This document shows, one piece after another, positions 25,800 through 34,726 of a stretch of 64,000 bases of DNA. The notes under the pieces were generated by a model. The model was not told where the DNA came from and ran no database searches. It was given only the letters and a program-made list of their open reading frames with translations. A program made the position numbers and the translations under genes. The stretch is from Tritonibacter litoralis (lineage in GTDB: Bacteria; Pseudomonadota; Alphaproteobacteria; Rhodobacterales; Rhodobacteraceae): assembly GCF_009496005.1 (NCBI RefSeq), contig NZ_WIBF01000012.1, positions 93,857 to 157,856 of the forward strand, in the 5' to 3' direction. How positions within the stretch are numbered: the first letter of the stretch is position 1; each line of letters opens with the position of its first letter.

Positions 25800-26858
25800 T
25801 CAGTTCAGATCCGCAGCACGAGCCGCGTTCACTTCTGCTTCTGCCGCTGCAACCGCATCGGTCAGCGCGGTGAAAATCTCTTCGCCGCGACCAACGTTGC
25901 CTTTGAACCAATCGTAAACCGGGGCCGCTGCCGCTTTGAAGGCCGCTTTTTGGGCTGGTGTTGGCACATAAAGGTCACCGCCACCGGCAACGAATTCTTC
26001 ATAGGCTGCGATGGATTTGCGTTTGGGGGATGCAAATGTCGCCTGTTGCAGCGCATAGAAACCATCCACCACAACGCGGCGCATATCTTCTGGCAGGTTC
26101 AGGAAATTCTGGTTCGACATCCACCACATCGCACCCATATACGCGTGACCGTCCAGAGTGACATATTGCAAGCCTGCATCCGGGAACTTCATGCCCATAA
26201 TGTCGGTGATGCCGTTTTTAGAGCCTTCGACAACGCCGGTCTGAAAGGAGGTAAACAGCTCTGGCCATGGGATCGGAGTGGGCGAGGCGCCCAACGCTTT
26301 GACCAGCTCTTGCGGCAGATCGGCAACCACGGTGCGGATCTTCAGACCGTCCAGATCCGCAGGCTCCGCAACGCGGCGTTTTGTATTGGCAAAATTGCGC
26401 CAGCCGCCGGTATTGCCGATGGTCATCAGACGGATGGTGTCGCCGCTGTCTTCCAAAGCCATCTCACGCATTTTGCGGGTAAAATCGCCGGACAGAACAT
26501 GTTCGGCAATCCGATCGTCCGCCATCAGATAGGGCAGATCCAGAACCTGCACATAAGGGAACAGGCCAGACGCGCCGCCGGAGGTTGAAATATAGACGTC
26601 AATTGACCCGTCCGCAACGCCCTGCAGACATTCCGCACCATTTGAGCACAGCTGGGTGCCGATGAACAGTTCCACTTCAATCGCGCCGTTGGACGCGGCT
26701 TCGACGTAGTTTTTGAAAACGACAAGACCATCATAGTCCTCGTCGTTTTCATTGGAGTTTGCTGTCGCCCGGATCGTGTAATCCGCCGCGCTTGCGGTCA
26801 GGGCGGTGCCTGCCAAAAGCGCGGACACCGCGACTGTTTTAACCAAAGACTTGAGCAT
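25800..26858 (-). CDS. TRAP transporter substrate-binding protein (DctP family)
   Basis: A 352-residue periplasmic protein with signal peptide MLKSLVKTVAVSALLAGTALTASA. The mature part has DctP hallmarks, including AASNGAIEVELFIGTQLC, the GLKIRTV strand after the Trp/Arg-containing segment, and WPELFTSFQTGVVEGSKNG. It binds a solute, usually a carboxylate or other anion, for sodium-driven uptake by DctQM. Gene order Q-M-P and context next to a monooxygenase/reductase set suggest the substrate of that pathway, perhaps an anionic sulfosugar. Confidence 0.92.
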   Translation of the reverse strand: MLKSLVKTVAVSALLAGTALTASAADYTIRATANSNENDEDYDGLVVFKNYVEAASNGAIEVELFIGTQLCSNGAECLQGVADGSIDVYISTSGGASGLFPYVQVLDLPYLMADDRIAEHVLSGDFTRKMREMALEDSGDTIRLMTIGNTGGWRNFANTKRRVAEPADLDGLKIRTVVADLPQELVKALGASPTPIPWPELFTSFQTGVVEGSKNGITDIMGMKFPDAGLQYVTLDGHAYMGAMWWMSNQNFLNLPEDMRRVVVDGFYALQQATFASPKRKSIAAYEEFVAGGGDLYVPTPAQKAAFKAAAAPVYDWFKGNVGRGEEIFTALTDAVAAAEAEVNAARAADLN

Positions 26859-26894
26859 TTGTGTCTCCTCCTATTATGCTCTTCTTCTTGTTTA

Positions 26895-28370
26895 CTAGTT
26901 CAAAAACCCGGTAAGCCTCGGAACTGTAAGGGAAATGGCGGGAACAAATGTGATCAGGAAGATCACCGCAATCTCAATCGCCAAAAACGGCAAGATCGCC
27001 CGCGCAATGGTTGTGACCCGTTCCTGAGAAACCGAGGCGGCCACAAACAGCACCAGCCCCATCGGCGGGGTCGCCAGACCAACGGTCAGGTTTACACACA
27101 TGATGATTGCGAAATGCACCGACTCGACCCCGAGATCCGCAAAGACCGGACCCAGGATCGGACCCAGGATGATGATCGCCGGGCCTGCATCCAGAAACAT
27201 GCCGACAATGAACAGCAGCAGGTTGATCAGAAACAACAGGATCAGCGGGTTCTCGGACAGGGTCAGGATAAAGGACGCCAATTGCTCTGGCGCGTGGCTC
27301 AGGCTGACGACGGTTTTGAATGACATCGCAGCCCCCACCAGCAGCAGAACCACCGCAGATGTGATGCCCGCCCGAGTCAGAACATCCGGCAGATCCGACA
27401 GTTTCATCGTGCGCAGGACGCCAAAGCCGATCAAAATTGCATAGGCCACGGCAACAGCGGCGGCCTCGGTCGGGGTGAACACCCCCGCCAGAATGCCACC
27501 CAGGATCAGCACCGGTGTCTGCAGTGGCACAACCGCACGTTTGCACACCAGGCGGAATTCACGGCTCACCAGGCGCCGCAGACCCAGCATCAGCCCATGG
27601 GCCGCCAGAACACTGCCGACAAAGACCAGCCATTTGGTGGTGGCGCTGGCTTCCGTGCCGGTGGGCACCAAGAGCGACAACACCAGACCAAGGTTCAACC
27701 GTACCAGGATAAAGGAGACCACCGATTCCGTGACGCCGATTTCGACATTTTCAAACACCACACGTTTGGCTTCGGGCAGTTGATATCGGTTGGCCATGGC
27801 GCGCACGGCAACCATCAGACCAACACCCACCAGAACGCCAGGCACGATGCCAGCTAGAAACAGCGCCGCGACGCTTTCTCCCATCACATAGGCATAGATG
27901 ATCATAATACCCGATGGCGGAATGATCGGCCCAATCACCGAACTGGCAGCGGTGATGGCAGCGGCAAAGCGGCGGGAATAGCCCTCTTTCTCCATCGCGG
28001 GGATCAGCATGGAGCCAAGCGCCGAAGTATCGGCAACAGCCGAGCCAGACAGGCCCGCGAACAGGATCGACGACAGGATGTTCACCTGCGCCAGACCACC
28101 ACGCAGATGGCCCATCAGAGCCTGCGAGAATTCAACCAGGCGCAGGGTGATACCGCCGCGGTTCATCAGCTCACCTGCCAGCATGAAAAACGGGATCGCC
28201 ATCAATGGGAAACTGTCCATGCCGTTGTACAGATTGCGATAAAGCAGCGTCAGATCGCGTTCCTGACCATTCAGCAGCAATAACGCACCCGGTGCCGCCA
28301 GCAGGCTGAAAAACACCGGCAGGCCGATCATCAAAAGCACCAAAAAGACCGGGAGGAACCAAATCAACAT
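26895..28370 (-). CDS. TRAP transporter large permease (DctM family)
   Basis: The 491-residue inner-membrane protein has over a dozen hydrophobic helices and DctM segments such as SSVIGPIIPPSGIMIIYAYV, ILAGVFTPTEAAAVAVAYA and MCVNLTVGLATPPMG. It is longer than the usual 425-450 residues; the extra piece is a membrane-rich stretch at about 215-275 (ESVVSFILVRLNL through HGLMLGLRR). It forms the ion-coupled channel with DctQ, and its start overlaps the dctQ end by one base. Confidence 0.92.
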   Translation of the reverse strand: MLIWFLPVFLVLLMIGLPVFFSLLAAPGALLLLNGQERDLTLLYRNLYNGMDSFPLMAIPFFMLAGELMNRGGITLRLVEFSQALMGHLRGGLAQVNILSSILFAGLSGSAVADTSALGSMLIPAMEKEGYSRRFAAAITAASSVIGPIIPPSGIMIIYAYVMGESVAALFLAGIVPGVLVGVGLMVAVRAMANRYQLPEAKRVVFENVEIGVTESVVSFILVRLNLGLVLSLLVPTGTEASATTKWLVFVGSVLAAHGLMLGLRRLVSREFRLVCKRAVVPLQTPVLILGGILAGVFTPTEAAAVAVAYAILIGFGVLRTMKLSDLPDVLTRAGITSAVVLLLVGAAMSFKTVVSLSHAPEQLASFILTLSENPLILLFLINLLLFIVGMFLDAGPAIIILGPILGPVFADLGVESVHFAIIMCVNLTVGLATPPMGLVLFVAASVSQERVTTIARAILPFLAIEIAVIFLITFVPAISLTVPRLTGFLN

Positions 28371-28960
28371 TATTCTGCGCCTCCAAGTGTAAACCGTTCC
28401 CGTGCGGGCAGGCGGCTGCCTTGCCCAAACAGATGTACAATGCGTTCCAGCATCAACTCGACACAGACCGAGATCAAAAGGATGATGCCAACCAGCAGCG
28501 ACAGCATCATCCAGCTGCGCGGCACACGGTACCAGTTGTCAAAACCAAAGGATGTGGGCACATAAAGCGAGGCCGTCGCAAAGCGGCCGCCAATACCTGT
28601 GACTTCCTTGTAGCCGATCTGAACCGAGACAATCAGAACCATCAGCGCTATGGCCAGCAGCACAAACTGCAACAGATGCGCCGCCACACCGCGCAGCATC
28701 GCTTCCAGCACATCAATGGCAACAAACCCACCACGTCGGAGCGCGGTGGGGGCCATCAAACCGGTCATCCACAGCATGCAAAAGCGCGCCGCCTCATCGG
28801 GCCAAGGTAACGCATTTCCCAAAACGTAACGAAAGAAAACCTGCACCAGAATTGCAACCACCATGGCGGCAATGGCGACCATTCCGATCCATCGCCCAAC
28901 CGCCAATAGCCCGCTGTTGAGCGGGCGCAATACGTTCAGGATAGCCAAGATTGGCTTCAT
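28370..28960 (-). CDS. TRAP transporter small permease (DctQ family)
   Basis: The 196-residue four-helix membrane protein matches DctQ: VFFRYVLGNALPWPDEAARF is the family signature. It supports the large permease. It is 57 bases downstream of the flavin reductase gene, so it probably belongs to the same operon. Confidence 0.92.
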   Translation of the reverse strand: MKPILAILNVLRPLNSGLLAVGRWIGMVAIAAMVVAILVQVFFRYVLGNALPWPDEAARFCMLWMTGLMAPTALRRGGFVAIDVLEAMLRGVAAHLLQFVLLAIALMVLIVSVQIGYKEVTGIGGRFATASLYVPTSFGFDNWYRVPRSWMMLSLLVGIILLISVCVELMLERIVHLFGQGSRLPARERFTLGGAE

Positions 28961-29017
28961 ATGTTATTTTCCTCCCTTGATCCGCCCCAGCATTTGCAAC
29001 CGGGACGGACTGTCGTC

Positions 29018-29539
29018 TTAACTTGCTGCGAACTGGCCCATTTGACCTTTGAAGAACGTCAGCGCCTCCCCATCATCGCGCATCGTCGCCCGGTTCACCT
29101 GACCCAGCATGATGGCATGATCCCCACCTTCATAAATAGCGGTGCGGGTGCATTCGAACCGCGCCAAGCATCCGTCCAGCACCGGCACCCCTTCGGCGTT
29201 GACCGCCAGATCTTTTTCCTTCAGACCAAATGCATCTTTTGCCACAAGCCAGCACAGATCGTCCTGCTCGGCCGAGAGCACATGGATGGCGTAATGCTCT
29301 GCCTGTTCAAAATAGGGGAAGCGGCGTGAATTTCGGTCCGGCGACCACAGAACCAGCGGCGGTGTCAGCGACACCGAAGAAAAGCTGTTCGCGGTGATCG
29401 CAACCGGGCCCTCGTGCGTGGCGGCGGTCACAATGGTCACGCCCGTGGCAAACCGCCCAAACGCGTCCCGCAACAGTCGGGTGTTGGAAGGATCCGGCAC
29501 AAAGCTTTGGGTCAGGTTTGGCCCATCAATGGACATCAT
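29018..29539 (-). CDS. NAD(P)H:flavin reductase, SmoA-like
   Basis: The 173-residue protein is a short-form flavin reductase (HpaC/DIM6 family): LRDAFGRFATGVTIVTA, ANSFSSVSLTPPLVLW and YAIHVLSAEQ are typical. It supplies FMNH2 to two-component monooxygenases. The gene follows an aldo-keto reductase with a four-base overlap and the SsuD-like monooxygenase, the same trio as SmoA-SmoB-SmoC of the Agrobacterium sulfoquinovose monooxygenase pathway. Confidence 0.88.
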   Translation of the reverse strand: MMSIDGPNLTQSFVPDPSNTRLLRDAFGRFATGVTIVTAATHEGPVAITANSFSSVSLTPPLVLWSPDRNSRRFPYFEQAEHYAIHVLSAEQDDLCWLVAKDAFGLKEKDLAVNAEGVPVLDGCLARFECTRTAIYEGGDHAIMLGQVNRATMRDDGEALTFFKGQMGQFAAS

Positions 29540-30426
29540 GGCACCTCCTTGCCAAGCGCGGCTTCATAAAGTTTGAACCAGGTCTCGCGGTCCAATTCGA
29601 CCTTGGTTGCGTCCGAAATCGACTGGATCCGCTGCAGATTGTTGGTGCCAAGCACCGGCAGGATCTGTGCCGGGTGCCGCAGCAGGAAGGCCACGGCAAC
29701 AGCGGCGCGATCAACGCCCTGGGCCTGCGCGATCGCATCCATTTGCTCTGCCACAGCCCCGGAACCGGTCATCAGCTCACCGCCACCCAGCGGCGACCAG
29801 GCCATGATGGGGTGATTGTGCTGCTGGTGGAACGCCAGATCACCATTGGTAAAGGCCGAGATTTCCCCCAGCGAGATTTCGATCTGGTTGGTGACTAGCT
29901 GCGATTTCATTGCCGACTGCAGCAGCGACCAATCCCAGGGGCGGAAGTTCGACACACCAACGGCGCGCACCTTGCCCGATGTCACCAGCTCATCCAGCGC
30001 CGCGCCGGTCTCATTATGGTCCATCAACGGATCGGGGCGGTGGATCAACAACAGGTCGATCTGCTCAATCCCCATTTCGGTCAGCGAGGTCTCGACCGAT
30101 TGCATGATATGCGCGCGCGAGGTGTCGTAGTATTTGACCGACTTATCCGAGTAGCGACCGATGGGCGCGACGATATCGCATTTGGTCACGATCTCCATCT
30201 GGTCCCGCAAGGCAGGGTTTGCCTTGAGCGCGCCCCCCAAAATGGCCTCAGCGCCGTAGTCACCATAGATATCCGCCTGGTCAAAGGTGGTGATCCCCTG
30301 TTCCAGACAGGCTGCGATCTTGGCTTCCACATGGGCTGGCGACGTGTCATCCACATCGCCAATGCGCCACATGCCATAGACCAGGCGGCTGAAAGACAGG
30401 TCAGAAGTCAGATTTACGCGATCCAT
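29536..30426 (-). CDS. Aldo-keto reductase, SmoB-like
   Basis: The 296-residue cytosolic enzyme is an NAD(P)H-dependent aldo-keto reductase. The catalytic tetrad is visible: Asp and Tyr in FDQADIYGDYG, Lys in MEIVTKCDI and His in LLLIHRPDP. GVSNFRPWDW and MAWSPLGGGEL are family marks. In the sulfoquinovose monooxygenase pathway, SmoB reduces 6-dehydro-glucose, the desulfonation product, to glucose; by context that role is likely here. The ATG at 30426 overlaps the upstream TAA (TAATG). A longer frame to 30687 would run into the monooxygenase gene and is rejected. Confidence 0.88.
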   Translation of the reverse strand: MDRVNLTSDLSFSRLVYGMWRIGDVDDTSPAHVEAKIAACLEQGITTFDQADIYGDYGAEAILGGALKANPALRDQMEIVTKCDIVAPIGRYSDKSVKYYDTSRAHIMQSVETSLTEMGIEQIDLLLIHRPDPLMDHNETGAALDELVTSGKVRAVGVSNFRPWDWSLLQSAMKSQLVTNQIEISLGEISAFTNGDLAFHQQHNHPIMAWSPLGGGELMTGSGAVAEQMDAIAQAQGVDRAAVAVAFLLRHPAQILPVLGTNNLQRIQSISDATKVELDRETWFKLYEAALGKEVP

Positions 30427-31580
30427 TAGCGGCGTTCTCCTACGGCCAAAGGTGTCGCTGGGGCAGTGGCGGGGACACGGCCATATGCCTCGGGCAGCGA
30501 ACAGGTTTTCAGATGCGGCATAACCCGCGCGCCAAAGTGCTTGGCTTCGTCCAGATGCGGATAGCCCGAGAAGATAAAGGCGCGGATGCCCATCTTTTGA
30601 TACGCTTCCAGCTTGCTCATGACCTGATCGGTCGAGCCCACCAGCGCCGCACCACAGCCCGAACGCGCCCGGCCCACGCCGGTCCACAGGTTCGGCTCGA
30701 TAAAGCCCGCATCATCCGCAATCTCACGGTTCTTTGCCTGATGGCTCACACCCAGCGATTTGGCATCCAGCGCCCGTTCGCGAATGGCGGTGCCTTGGTC
30801 CGCATCCAGTTTGGACACGATGTATTCAGCATATTCCCGCGCTTCGGCTTCGGTGTCGCGCACAATCATGTGGACTCGCAGACCGTAATCCAGGGTGCGG
30901 TTGTATTTTTCCGCAACTGCATTGACCGCCTGCATCCGGCCCTGCAGCTCTTCCATCTTCTCGGGCCACATCAGGTAGACATCGCAATGCTGGCCACACA
31001 GCTCCAGCGCCGCCGGGGAATACCCCCCAAAATACAGCAGCGGTCCGCCGGTTTGATAGGGGCGGACAGGATCGGTGGTCAGGCCGCTGAAGTTATACAC
31101 TTCCCCCTGATAGTTGATCTCATCCTGGGTCCAGGCCTGTTTCAGGATCTCCACCACTTCGCGCGAACGCTGATAGCGATAGGCGCTGTCGGCCTTTTCG
31201 CCGGGGAAATCGGACGAGATGATGTTCACCGTCAGGCGACCTTCAAGCATGTGATCCAGCGTGGCAATGGTGCGTGCCAGCATGATCGGCTGCATCTCGC
31301 CGCAGCGTACAGCGGCCAAAAGGTTAATCTTTTCGGTGATCGGCGCACAGCCCGCGACAAAGCTGAGGGTGTCCTGACCCACCTGATAGGAAGAGGGGCA
31401 CAGAATGTTGCGAAAGCCTTGCTTTTCCGCCTCTTTCACGATGTTGGAGCAATGCGCCCAGGATGAACGCAGGTTGCCATCGGGCACGCCCAGAAACTGG
31501 TAATCATCAGAGCACAGCGCGGCAAACCAGGACACTTCCACGGCGTCCAAATCGGCGGATGTCACGGGGACAACGGTCAT
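30426..31580 (-). CDS. FMNH2-dependent monooxygenase of the SsuD/SmoC type
   Basis: A 384-residue TIM-barrel flavin monooxygenase of the bacterial luciferase-like (SsuD) family. Segments AVRCGEMQPIMLARTIATLD, LTVNIISSDFPGEKADSAYR and LYFGGYSPAALELC are characteristic; SsuD uses FMNH2 and O2 to split C-S bonds, releasing sulfite and an aldehyde. The ATG at 31580 has GGGAGGAAT upstream. It heads the operon with the SmoB-like reductase and flavin reductase, so a sulfoquinovose or related C6-sulfosugar monooxygenase is more likely than plain alkanesulfonate use; no ssu ABC genes are near. Confidence 0.85.
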   Translation of the reverse strand: MTVVPVTSADLDAVEVSWFAALCSDDYQFLGVPDGNLRSSWAHCSNIVKEAEKQGFRNILCPSSYQVGQDTLSFVAGCAPITEKINLLAAVRCGEMQPIMLARTIATLDHMLEGRLTVNIISSDFPGEKADSAYRYQRSREVVEILKQAWTQDEINYQGEVYNFSGLTTDPVRPYQTGGPLLYFGGYSPAALELCGQHCDVYLMWPEKMEELQGRMQAVNAVAEKYNRTLDYGLRVHMIVRDTEAEAREYAEYIVSKLDADQGTAIRERALDAKSLGVSHQAKNREIADDAGFIEPNLWTGVGRARSGCGAALVGSTDQVMSKLEAYQKMGIRAFIFSGYPHLDEAKHFGARVMPHLKTCSLPEAYGRVPATAPATPLAVGERR

Positions 31581-31630
31581 CGATTCCTCCCAAAAATGCG
31601 ATCTCAATTTCAACTTGCATAGACCGCGCT

Positions 31631-31644
31631 TTGATGTAGATCAA
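31631..31644. promoter_or_regulatory. Candidate GntR operator between divergent operons
   Basis: TTGAT-gtag-ATCAA is an inverted repeat in the about 100-base space between the monooxygenase operon and the gntR-type gene; a third ATCAA starts at 31651. Position between divergent units and symmetry suit a GntR-family operator, but no site is known for this protein. Confidence 0.45.
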
Positions 31645-31682
31645 TGGTGTATCAATTTTTTCTGCAAGGCAAGCTTTACCCG

Positions 31683-32393
31683 ATGACAGACGCGCCCCTG
31701 AACGCCACATCTATTCCGCTGTATCTGCAAATCAGCGAGTCCCTGATCCGCGAGATTGCAGCAGGTCGGCTGGTGGATGGGGAACGCTTGCCACCGGAAC
31801 GGCAGTTGGCTGCGCAATATGGAACAACCGTTCGTACATTGCGTAAAGCCTTGTCAGAGCTTGAAAAACAAGGGATGCTGGACCGGGTCCAAGGGTCCGG
31901 GAACTATGTCCGGTCCACGCAAGGGGCTCAAAGCATCTATTCGATGTTTCGGCTGGAATTGCATCAGGGCGGTGGCCTGCCACATGCAGATATCCTGAGC
32001 GTGGATCACTTGAAAAAACCGGATGACATCCCGTCCTTTGGCACTTCGGACTACGGCAACCGAATCCGTCGTCTGCGGTATCTGGATGGTGTCAAAATCG
32101 CGGTCGAAGAAATTTGGCTGGATTGCGATGCCGGCCGCATTGACCCGGCTCAATTGTCGGATTCGCTTTATCGTTACTACCGGCTGACCCTGGGGTTTTG
32201 GATTTCCCGCGCCGAAGACCGCGTGTCGATCGGCCGGGTTCCGGACTGGGCACCGGACGGTTTTGGCAAAGCCGCCGGAGAGATCACTGGATACATCGAA
32301 CGTTACTCATGGGCGCAAGCGCCCGAGGCGGTCGAGTTTTCCCGAACATGGTTTGACACAGACAAGGCGCTTTATGTCCAGCGCCTGACATAG
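31683..32393 (+). CDS. GntR/HutC-family transcriptional regulator
   Basis: The 236-residue regulator has a winged helix-turn-helix (about 10-75: PLYLQISESLIREIAAGRLV; RLPPERQLAAQYGTTVRTLR; GMLDRVQGSGNYV) and a C-terminal UTRA effector domain. The ATG at 31683 gives the standard GntR start. It is divergent from the monooxygenase-TRAP operon and is followed eight bases later by the Gfo/Idh/MocA gene. It probably senses a pathway sugar and controls both directions. Confidence 0.9.
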   Translation: MTDAPLNATSIPLYLQISESLIREIAAGRLVDGERLPPERQLAAQYGTTVRTLRKALSELEKQGMLDRVQGSGNYVRSTQGAQSIYSMFRLELHQGGGLPHADILSVDHLKKPDDIPSFGTSDYGNRIRRLRYLDGVKIAVEEIWLDCDAGRIDPAQLSDSLYRYYRLTLGFWISRAEDRVSIGRVPDWAPDGFGKAAGEITGYIERYSWAQAPEAVEFSRTWFDTDKALYVQRLT

Positions 32394-32401
32394 GAGGAAA
32401 T

Positions 32402-33508
32402 ATGTCAGAACCCACCAAATACGGCATCATCGGGTGTGGCATGATGGGGCAGGAGCACCTGCGCAATATCGCGCTGCTTCCCAACACCCAAGTTGCCGCA
32501 ATCTTTGAACCCAACGCGCAGATGCAGGCGGACTCCGCCAAATTTGCGCCCGATGCGCAGTTTGTTGACAGTGTCCAAGCGCTGTTGGCGGTTGATGGCC
32601 TGGATTGCATTATGATCGCCAGCCCGAACTTCCGCCATGTGGAACAGTTGGAAGCGCTGGCCGCGCAGAACCCGTTGCCGGTTCTGGTCGAAAAGCCGCT
32701 GTTCACCAGCATCGATGATCTGAAGCGGGTCGAAGACTTTGCCGCCAACTACCCGGCACCGGTCTGGGTGGCGATGGAATATCGGTACATGCCGCCAATC
32801 GCGGCCTTTCTAGAAGAGGCCGAAACCGTCACCGGCGGCATCAAAATGCTGACCGTGCGCGAACATCGCTTTCCCTTCCTGGAAAAAGTTGACGACTGGA
32901 ACCGGTTCAATGTCCAGTCCGGCGGTACATTTGTGGAAAAATGCTGCCACTTCTTCGACCTGATGCGCCTGACACTGAAATCAGAACCAGTGCGCGTGAT
33001 GGCCTCTGGTGGTCAGGACGTGAATCATCTGGATGAACGCTATGATGGTGAGACCCCGGATATCCTTGATAATGGTTATGTGATTGTCGAATTTGCCTCT
33101 GGCGCGCGGGCGATGCTGGAATTGTGCATGTTTGCCGAAGGGGCCGAGTACCAAGAGGACGTGTCCGCTGTGGGGCCAAACGGCAAGGCCGAAGCCTTTG
33201 TACCGGGCCCCGGTCGATTCTGGCCTGAACATCTGGGCGCGGCGCCCGTGCCCAAACTGGTGATCTCACCGCGGGATCCCAAAGGTCCCGAAGAACGCGA
33301 CATCCCGGTCGATCCCACCATTTTGGAAGCCGGGGACCACAATGGCTCGACCTTCTATCAGCATCAGAAGTTCCTGGAACTGGTGCGCGGGGAACGGGAC
33401 GCCGCCGAGGTCAGCTTGCACGACGGTAAAATGGCGGTCCTGATGGGGCTGGCCGCACAGATCTCCATCGCGGAAAACCGCATGGTCGAGATGTCCGAGC
33501 TGGCATGA
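32402..33508 (+). CDS. Gfo/Idh/MocA-family protein, candidate NAD-dependent sulfoquinovosidase
   Basis: The 368-residue protein has an N-terminal Rossmann fold (GIIGCGMMGQEH), the EKP motif (VLVEKPLF, about 100) and a C-terminal alpha/beta domain (GGTFVEKCCHFFDLMRL). Members are NAD(P)-dependent sugar dehydrogenases or NAD-dependent glycosidases (GH109; GH188 sulfoquinovosidases). In this locus no classical GH31 sulfoquinovosidase is seen, and a glycosidase is needed to free sulfoquinovose from its glycosides, so the GH188-type role is attractive. An ordinary sugar dehydrogenase remains possible. AGGAGG precedes the start, and it is co-transcribed with the GntR gene. Confidence 0.82.
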   Translation: MSEPTKYGIIGCGMMGQEHLRNIALLPNTQVAAIFEPNAQMQADSAKFAPDAQFVDSVQALLAVDGLDCIMIASPNFRHVEQLEALAAQNPLPVLVEKPLFTSIDDLKRVEDFAANYPAPVWVAMEYRYMPPIAAFLEEAETVTGGIKMLTVREHRFPFLEKVDDWNRFNVQSGGTFVEKCCHFFDLMRLTLKSEPVRVMASGGQDVNHLDERYDGETPDILDNGYVIVEFASGARAMLELCMFAEGAEYQEDVSAVGPNGKAEAFVPGPGRFWPEHLGAAPVPKLVISPRDPKGPEERDIPVDPTILEAGDHNGSTFYQHQKFLELVRGERDAAEVSLHDGKMAVLMGLAAQISIAENRMVEMSELA

Positions 33509-33612
33509 TAGATGGTCCGGTGGCGTCTAGCCGATCGCCGCCGGGCTTTTCACAACCCCAAAATGCCACACGCTGCAAATACACAGCAAGCAAAGTCATC
33601 CTGGCAGCCATG

Positions 33613-33649
33613 GCTCTTAGCGTTTTGGTGCGAGAAAAACGCTAAGAGC
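33613..33649. terminator. 14-bp perfect stem-loop between convergent genes
   Basis: GCTCTTAGCGTTTT (33613-33626) pairs with AAAACGCTAAGAGC (33636-33649), with a nine-base loop. It lies between the convergent Gfo/Idh and lacI-type genes and probably ends both transcripts, though neither side has a long T run. Confidence 0.6.
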
Positions 33650-33687
33650 GGTTCAATCCCTGTTTGAGTGTCCAGTGCTATTTTTTC

Positions 33688-34704
33688 CTACTTTGCACGG
33701 ACAGAATTGCGCCAGCGGGGTTGCGCGGGAAGACGCGCCCCGAGGTCAATATCTGTTTTCTCCAACAGAATATCGCTCACACGCTCAGCAATGGCATCAT
33801 AGGGCTGCGAGAAGGTCGTCAAACCATAGCTTTGCCAGCTGGATTGCGGAATATCGTCGAACCCCAGCACACAAAGATCACCGGGGATCGACAGACCAAA
33901 ATCACGAGTCGCGGAATCTATAAAACCACAGGCCACCAGATCGGTGATGCCAAAGACCCCATCGGGCCTATCGCTGCCTGCCAAAATCTCCCGCGCGGCT
34001 TGCACACCGTCCTCGTAATTGGTCCCGGGGCAGCGGCAGATGATCGGCGCAAGCCCCTGTGCCTTGGCAGCTTCGAAAAAGAACTCTTCGCGGGCGACAA
34101 GGCTTGGCGTACCTTTGGAGGAGCTTGCTAACGCAAGACGCTGGCAGCCAGCGCGTGCCAACATATGGACCGCATCCATCATCGCCTGTTTGTAGTCGAT
34201 CTGAATGTGGTGGACGCCGTCGAATGTGTCGCTGCGGTTGATCAGAATAACTTTTTGCCCCGCTCCAACACAGGCCTTTACCATCGCCTCGGGCGGCGTA
34301 CCGGACATCACAACACTGGCCGAGGCCCGATAATTCAGCGTGCTCTCCAGCGCTTCACCCGCGCTTTTAGGATCGGCGCTGACGTTGATGACCATCGAGA
34401 TCCTCCCCGCCGCCTGTAACCGCCGGGTCAACGCATCCAGCAATAACCCGTGATAGGGTTTGTTCAGATTGGCGGCCAAGAGGCAGACCGGGCGGCTTTC
34501 CTCTTTGGAGATCCCCCGTGCCAGGTGGTTGACGTGATAGTTCAGTGCCTTGGCGGCCTCCATAACCTTGGCACGGGTCTCGGGCGACACACTGGCCCCA
34601 TCGGTAAAAGTGCGCGACACGGCAGAACGGGAGACACCCGCCAGACGGGCGACTTCGGCGGCAGAGGCCGGGCGGGTGGGATCGGTGCGTGTCGGTTTGG
34701 GCAT
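33688..34704 (-). CDS. LacI-family regulator of the phytate/inositol-phosphate locus
   Basis: The 338-residue protein has the LacI DNA-binding head (about 12-60: SAAEVARLAGVSRSAVSRTF; YHVNHLARGI hinge) and a periplasmic-binding-protein-like effector domain (LGFDDIPQSSWQSYGLTTFS). It is the last gene of the minus-strand operon starting with the importer permease, 22 bases behind the CX5R phosphatase, so it is probably autoregulated. Three near-identical palindromes upstream of the importer, phytase and porin units are its likely operators. The inducer may be an inositol phosphate or a sugar phosphate; that is inference. Confidence 0.9.
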   Translation of the reverse strand: MPKPTRTDPTRPASAAEVARLAGVSRSAVSRTFTDGASVSPETRAKVMEAAKALNYHVNHLARGISKEESRPVCLLAANLNKPYHGLLLDALTRRLQAAGRISMVINVSADPKSAGEALESTLNYRASASVVMSGTPPEAMVKACVGAGQKVILINRSDTFDGVHHIQIDYKQAMMDAVHMLARAGCQRLALASSSKGTPSLVAREEFFFEAAKAQGLAPIICRCPGTNYEDGVQAAREILAGSDRPDGVFGITDLVACGFIDSATRDFGLSIPGDLCVLGFDDIPQSSWQSYGLTTFSQPYDAIAERVSDILLEKTDIDLGARLPAQPRWRNSVRAK

Positions 34705-34726
34705 GTCTTCAAGTATTCGCGTATCT

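Noticed and set aside
30427..30687. N-terminal extension of the aldo-keto reductase frame
   Set aside because: It would overlap the monooxygenase gene for 260 bases; the ATG at 30426 gives a normal family start in a TAATG overlap.
30426..31580. Plain alkanesulfonate monooxygenase (ssuD)
   Set aside because: No ssuABC transporter is present; the SmoB-like reductase next to it favours a sulfosugar substrate.
32402..33508. myo- or scyllo-inositol dehydrogenase linked to the phytate genes
   Set aside because: Although it is of the Gfo/Idh/MocA fold and next to the inositol locus, it is on the opposite strand, directly follows the GntR gene and is separated from the phytate operon by a strong stem-loop.
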